The translations under genes were made by a program, and so were the position numbers. From Chitinophagaceae bacterium (lineage in GTDB: Bacteria; Bacteroidota; Bacteroidia; Chitinophagales; Chitinophagaceae): a DNA stretch of 64,000 bases. The notes beneath the pieces are model-generated. The model made no database searches and had not been told where the DNA came from. It saw only the letters and a program-made list of their open reading frames with translations. Position 1 is the stretch's first letter. Each line of letters begins with the position of its first letter. Location of the stretch: contig JAEUVB010000012.1 of assembly GCA_016786845.1 (NCBI GenBank), positions 124,001 through 188,000 on the forward strand. Reading direction: 5' to 3'. Below are positions 63,438 to 64,000 of the stretch, piece after piece.

Positions 63438-64000
63438 GTGTCCAACCTTCCTTACATCAGTCTCATCATTCCCTGCTTCAATGAAGCGGAGCGTTGCGAC
63501 CGGCTCATGCAAGGTCTATTTCAGTTTCTACAACAATGGCAGGGCTCCTTCGAATGTATCATTGTAGATGATGGCAGTACGGATTCAAGTGATCTCGCCA
63601 TCAAAAATCATCCTCATTTCCCCCTTTTATCTTCCCATATCCAAATCCTCACCCAAGCCAATCAGGGCAAAGGGGCTGCATTAAAGACAGGCATACAACA
63701 GGCCCAAGGCGATTTCATACTCACACTCGATGCCGATATGGCCACCGAACCGACCGAATTGATACAATGGCTCAAGATGCGACAGACGTTTTACACCAAG
63801 GAAATTCTGATCGGCTCACGTGAACTAAAAAATTCTGATGTACAGGATCTTGGATATCGAAAAATAGTCGGGAATATTTTCAACGCCATCATTCGCCTTT
63901 TTACCGGACTGCCCTTTAGAGATACACAATGCGGCTTTAAACTCTACCCCGCTGCTGCAGCCAAGGCCCTCTTCGACAAACTCCAAACCCCCGGATGGTC
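63438..64000 (+). CDS. GT2 family glycosyltransferase, dolichyl-phosphate glucosyltransferase-like (3' end outside window)
   Basis: A GTG at 63438 opens a frame that runs off the right edge (187 complete codons). The GT-A fold is clear: the N-terminal ISLIIPCFNEAERC, then CIIVDDGSTDSS, the donor-site QANQGKGAALKTGIQQA, the metal-binding LTLDADMATEP (DxD), and later GSRELKN and DTQCGFKLYP. This order fits the DPM1/ALG5-like subgroup that puts a sugar on a polyprenyl phosphate. The start has TTACTTTCGC just upstream, a near match to the -7 box. The C-terminal part is missing. Confidence 0.88.
   Translation, partial: MSNLPYISLIIPCFNEAERCDRLMQGLFQFLQQWQGSFECIIVDDGSTDSSDLAIKNHPHFPLLSSHIQILTQANQGKGAALKTGIQQAQGDFILTLDADMATEPTELIQWLKMRQTFYTKEILIGSRELKNSDVQDLGYRKIVGNIFNAIIRLFTGLPFRDTQCGFKLYPAAAAKALFDKLQTPGW

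Noticed and set aside
63325..63567. 80-residue plus-strand open frame before the glycosyltransferase
   Set aside because: It begins in the second 21-bp array and overlaps the glycosyltransferase out of frame; the GTG-started glycosyltransferase frame has all family motifs.

Overview
This 64 kb window comes from a Bacteroidota chromosome, probably a Saprospiria/Chitinophagia-like lineage (inference). Support: a giant SprB-type repeat adhesin, a DUF4294 protein, Bacteroidota-type promoter boxes (TAnnTTTG) close to start codons, few Shine-Dalgarno sequences, a Reg_prop/Y_Y_Y sensor kinase paired with a LytTR regulator, and moderate to low G+C. No rRNA, tRNA, integrase, transposase or CRISPR array was seen.

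Region 1-15436 is one open reading frame on the minus strand that runs off the left edge (at least 5145 codons). It encodes a secreted giant surface protein: signal peptide, choice-of-anchor L domain, then about 60 SprB-like repeats. The repeats are nested: 17 units at exactly 219 bp, partly organised into three 657-bp higher-order copies, and an array of four-repeat blocks at exactly 942 bp.

Region 15.6-31.5 kb is mainly core metabolism and envelope: an acyltransferase E2, a pterin dehydratase, an orphan contractile-injection tube protein with a predicted membrane anchor, nuoHIJ cut off from the rest of complex I, DUF4294, an alpha/beta hydrolase, mreBCD translationally coupled to a SET-domain gene, glyA, a sugar nucleotidyltransferase, a nitronate monooxygenase, and a Wza-like/Wzz-like polysaccharide export pair.

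Region 31.6-49.7 kb holds an ABC-2 exporter, a glucokinase/sugar MFS pair, a LysR gene divergent from an icd-unknowns-DUF6671-sua5-sbtA series, a cystathionine synthase/lyase, a TIGR02757 protein, plsY, prmA and xseAB. Intergenic DNA from about 37 kb rightward is rich in short dispersed repeats and palindromes.

Region 49.7-56.3 kb is the most unusual. A bacterial GRAS-domain (methyltransferase-like) gene lies upstream of a HisC-like PLP aminotransferase and a 35-residue membrane peptide, all on the minus strand. They are divergent from a beta-propeller histidine kinase and its LytTR response regulator. Region 56.3-64 kb holds small secreted proteins, a CPBP protease-DUF2007-cdsA operon, a frameshifted TylF-like methyltransferase, an M48 lipoprotein protease, two adjacent 21-bp tandem arrays, and the start of a GT2 glycosyltransferase cut by the right edge.
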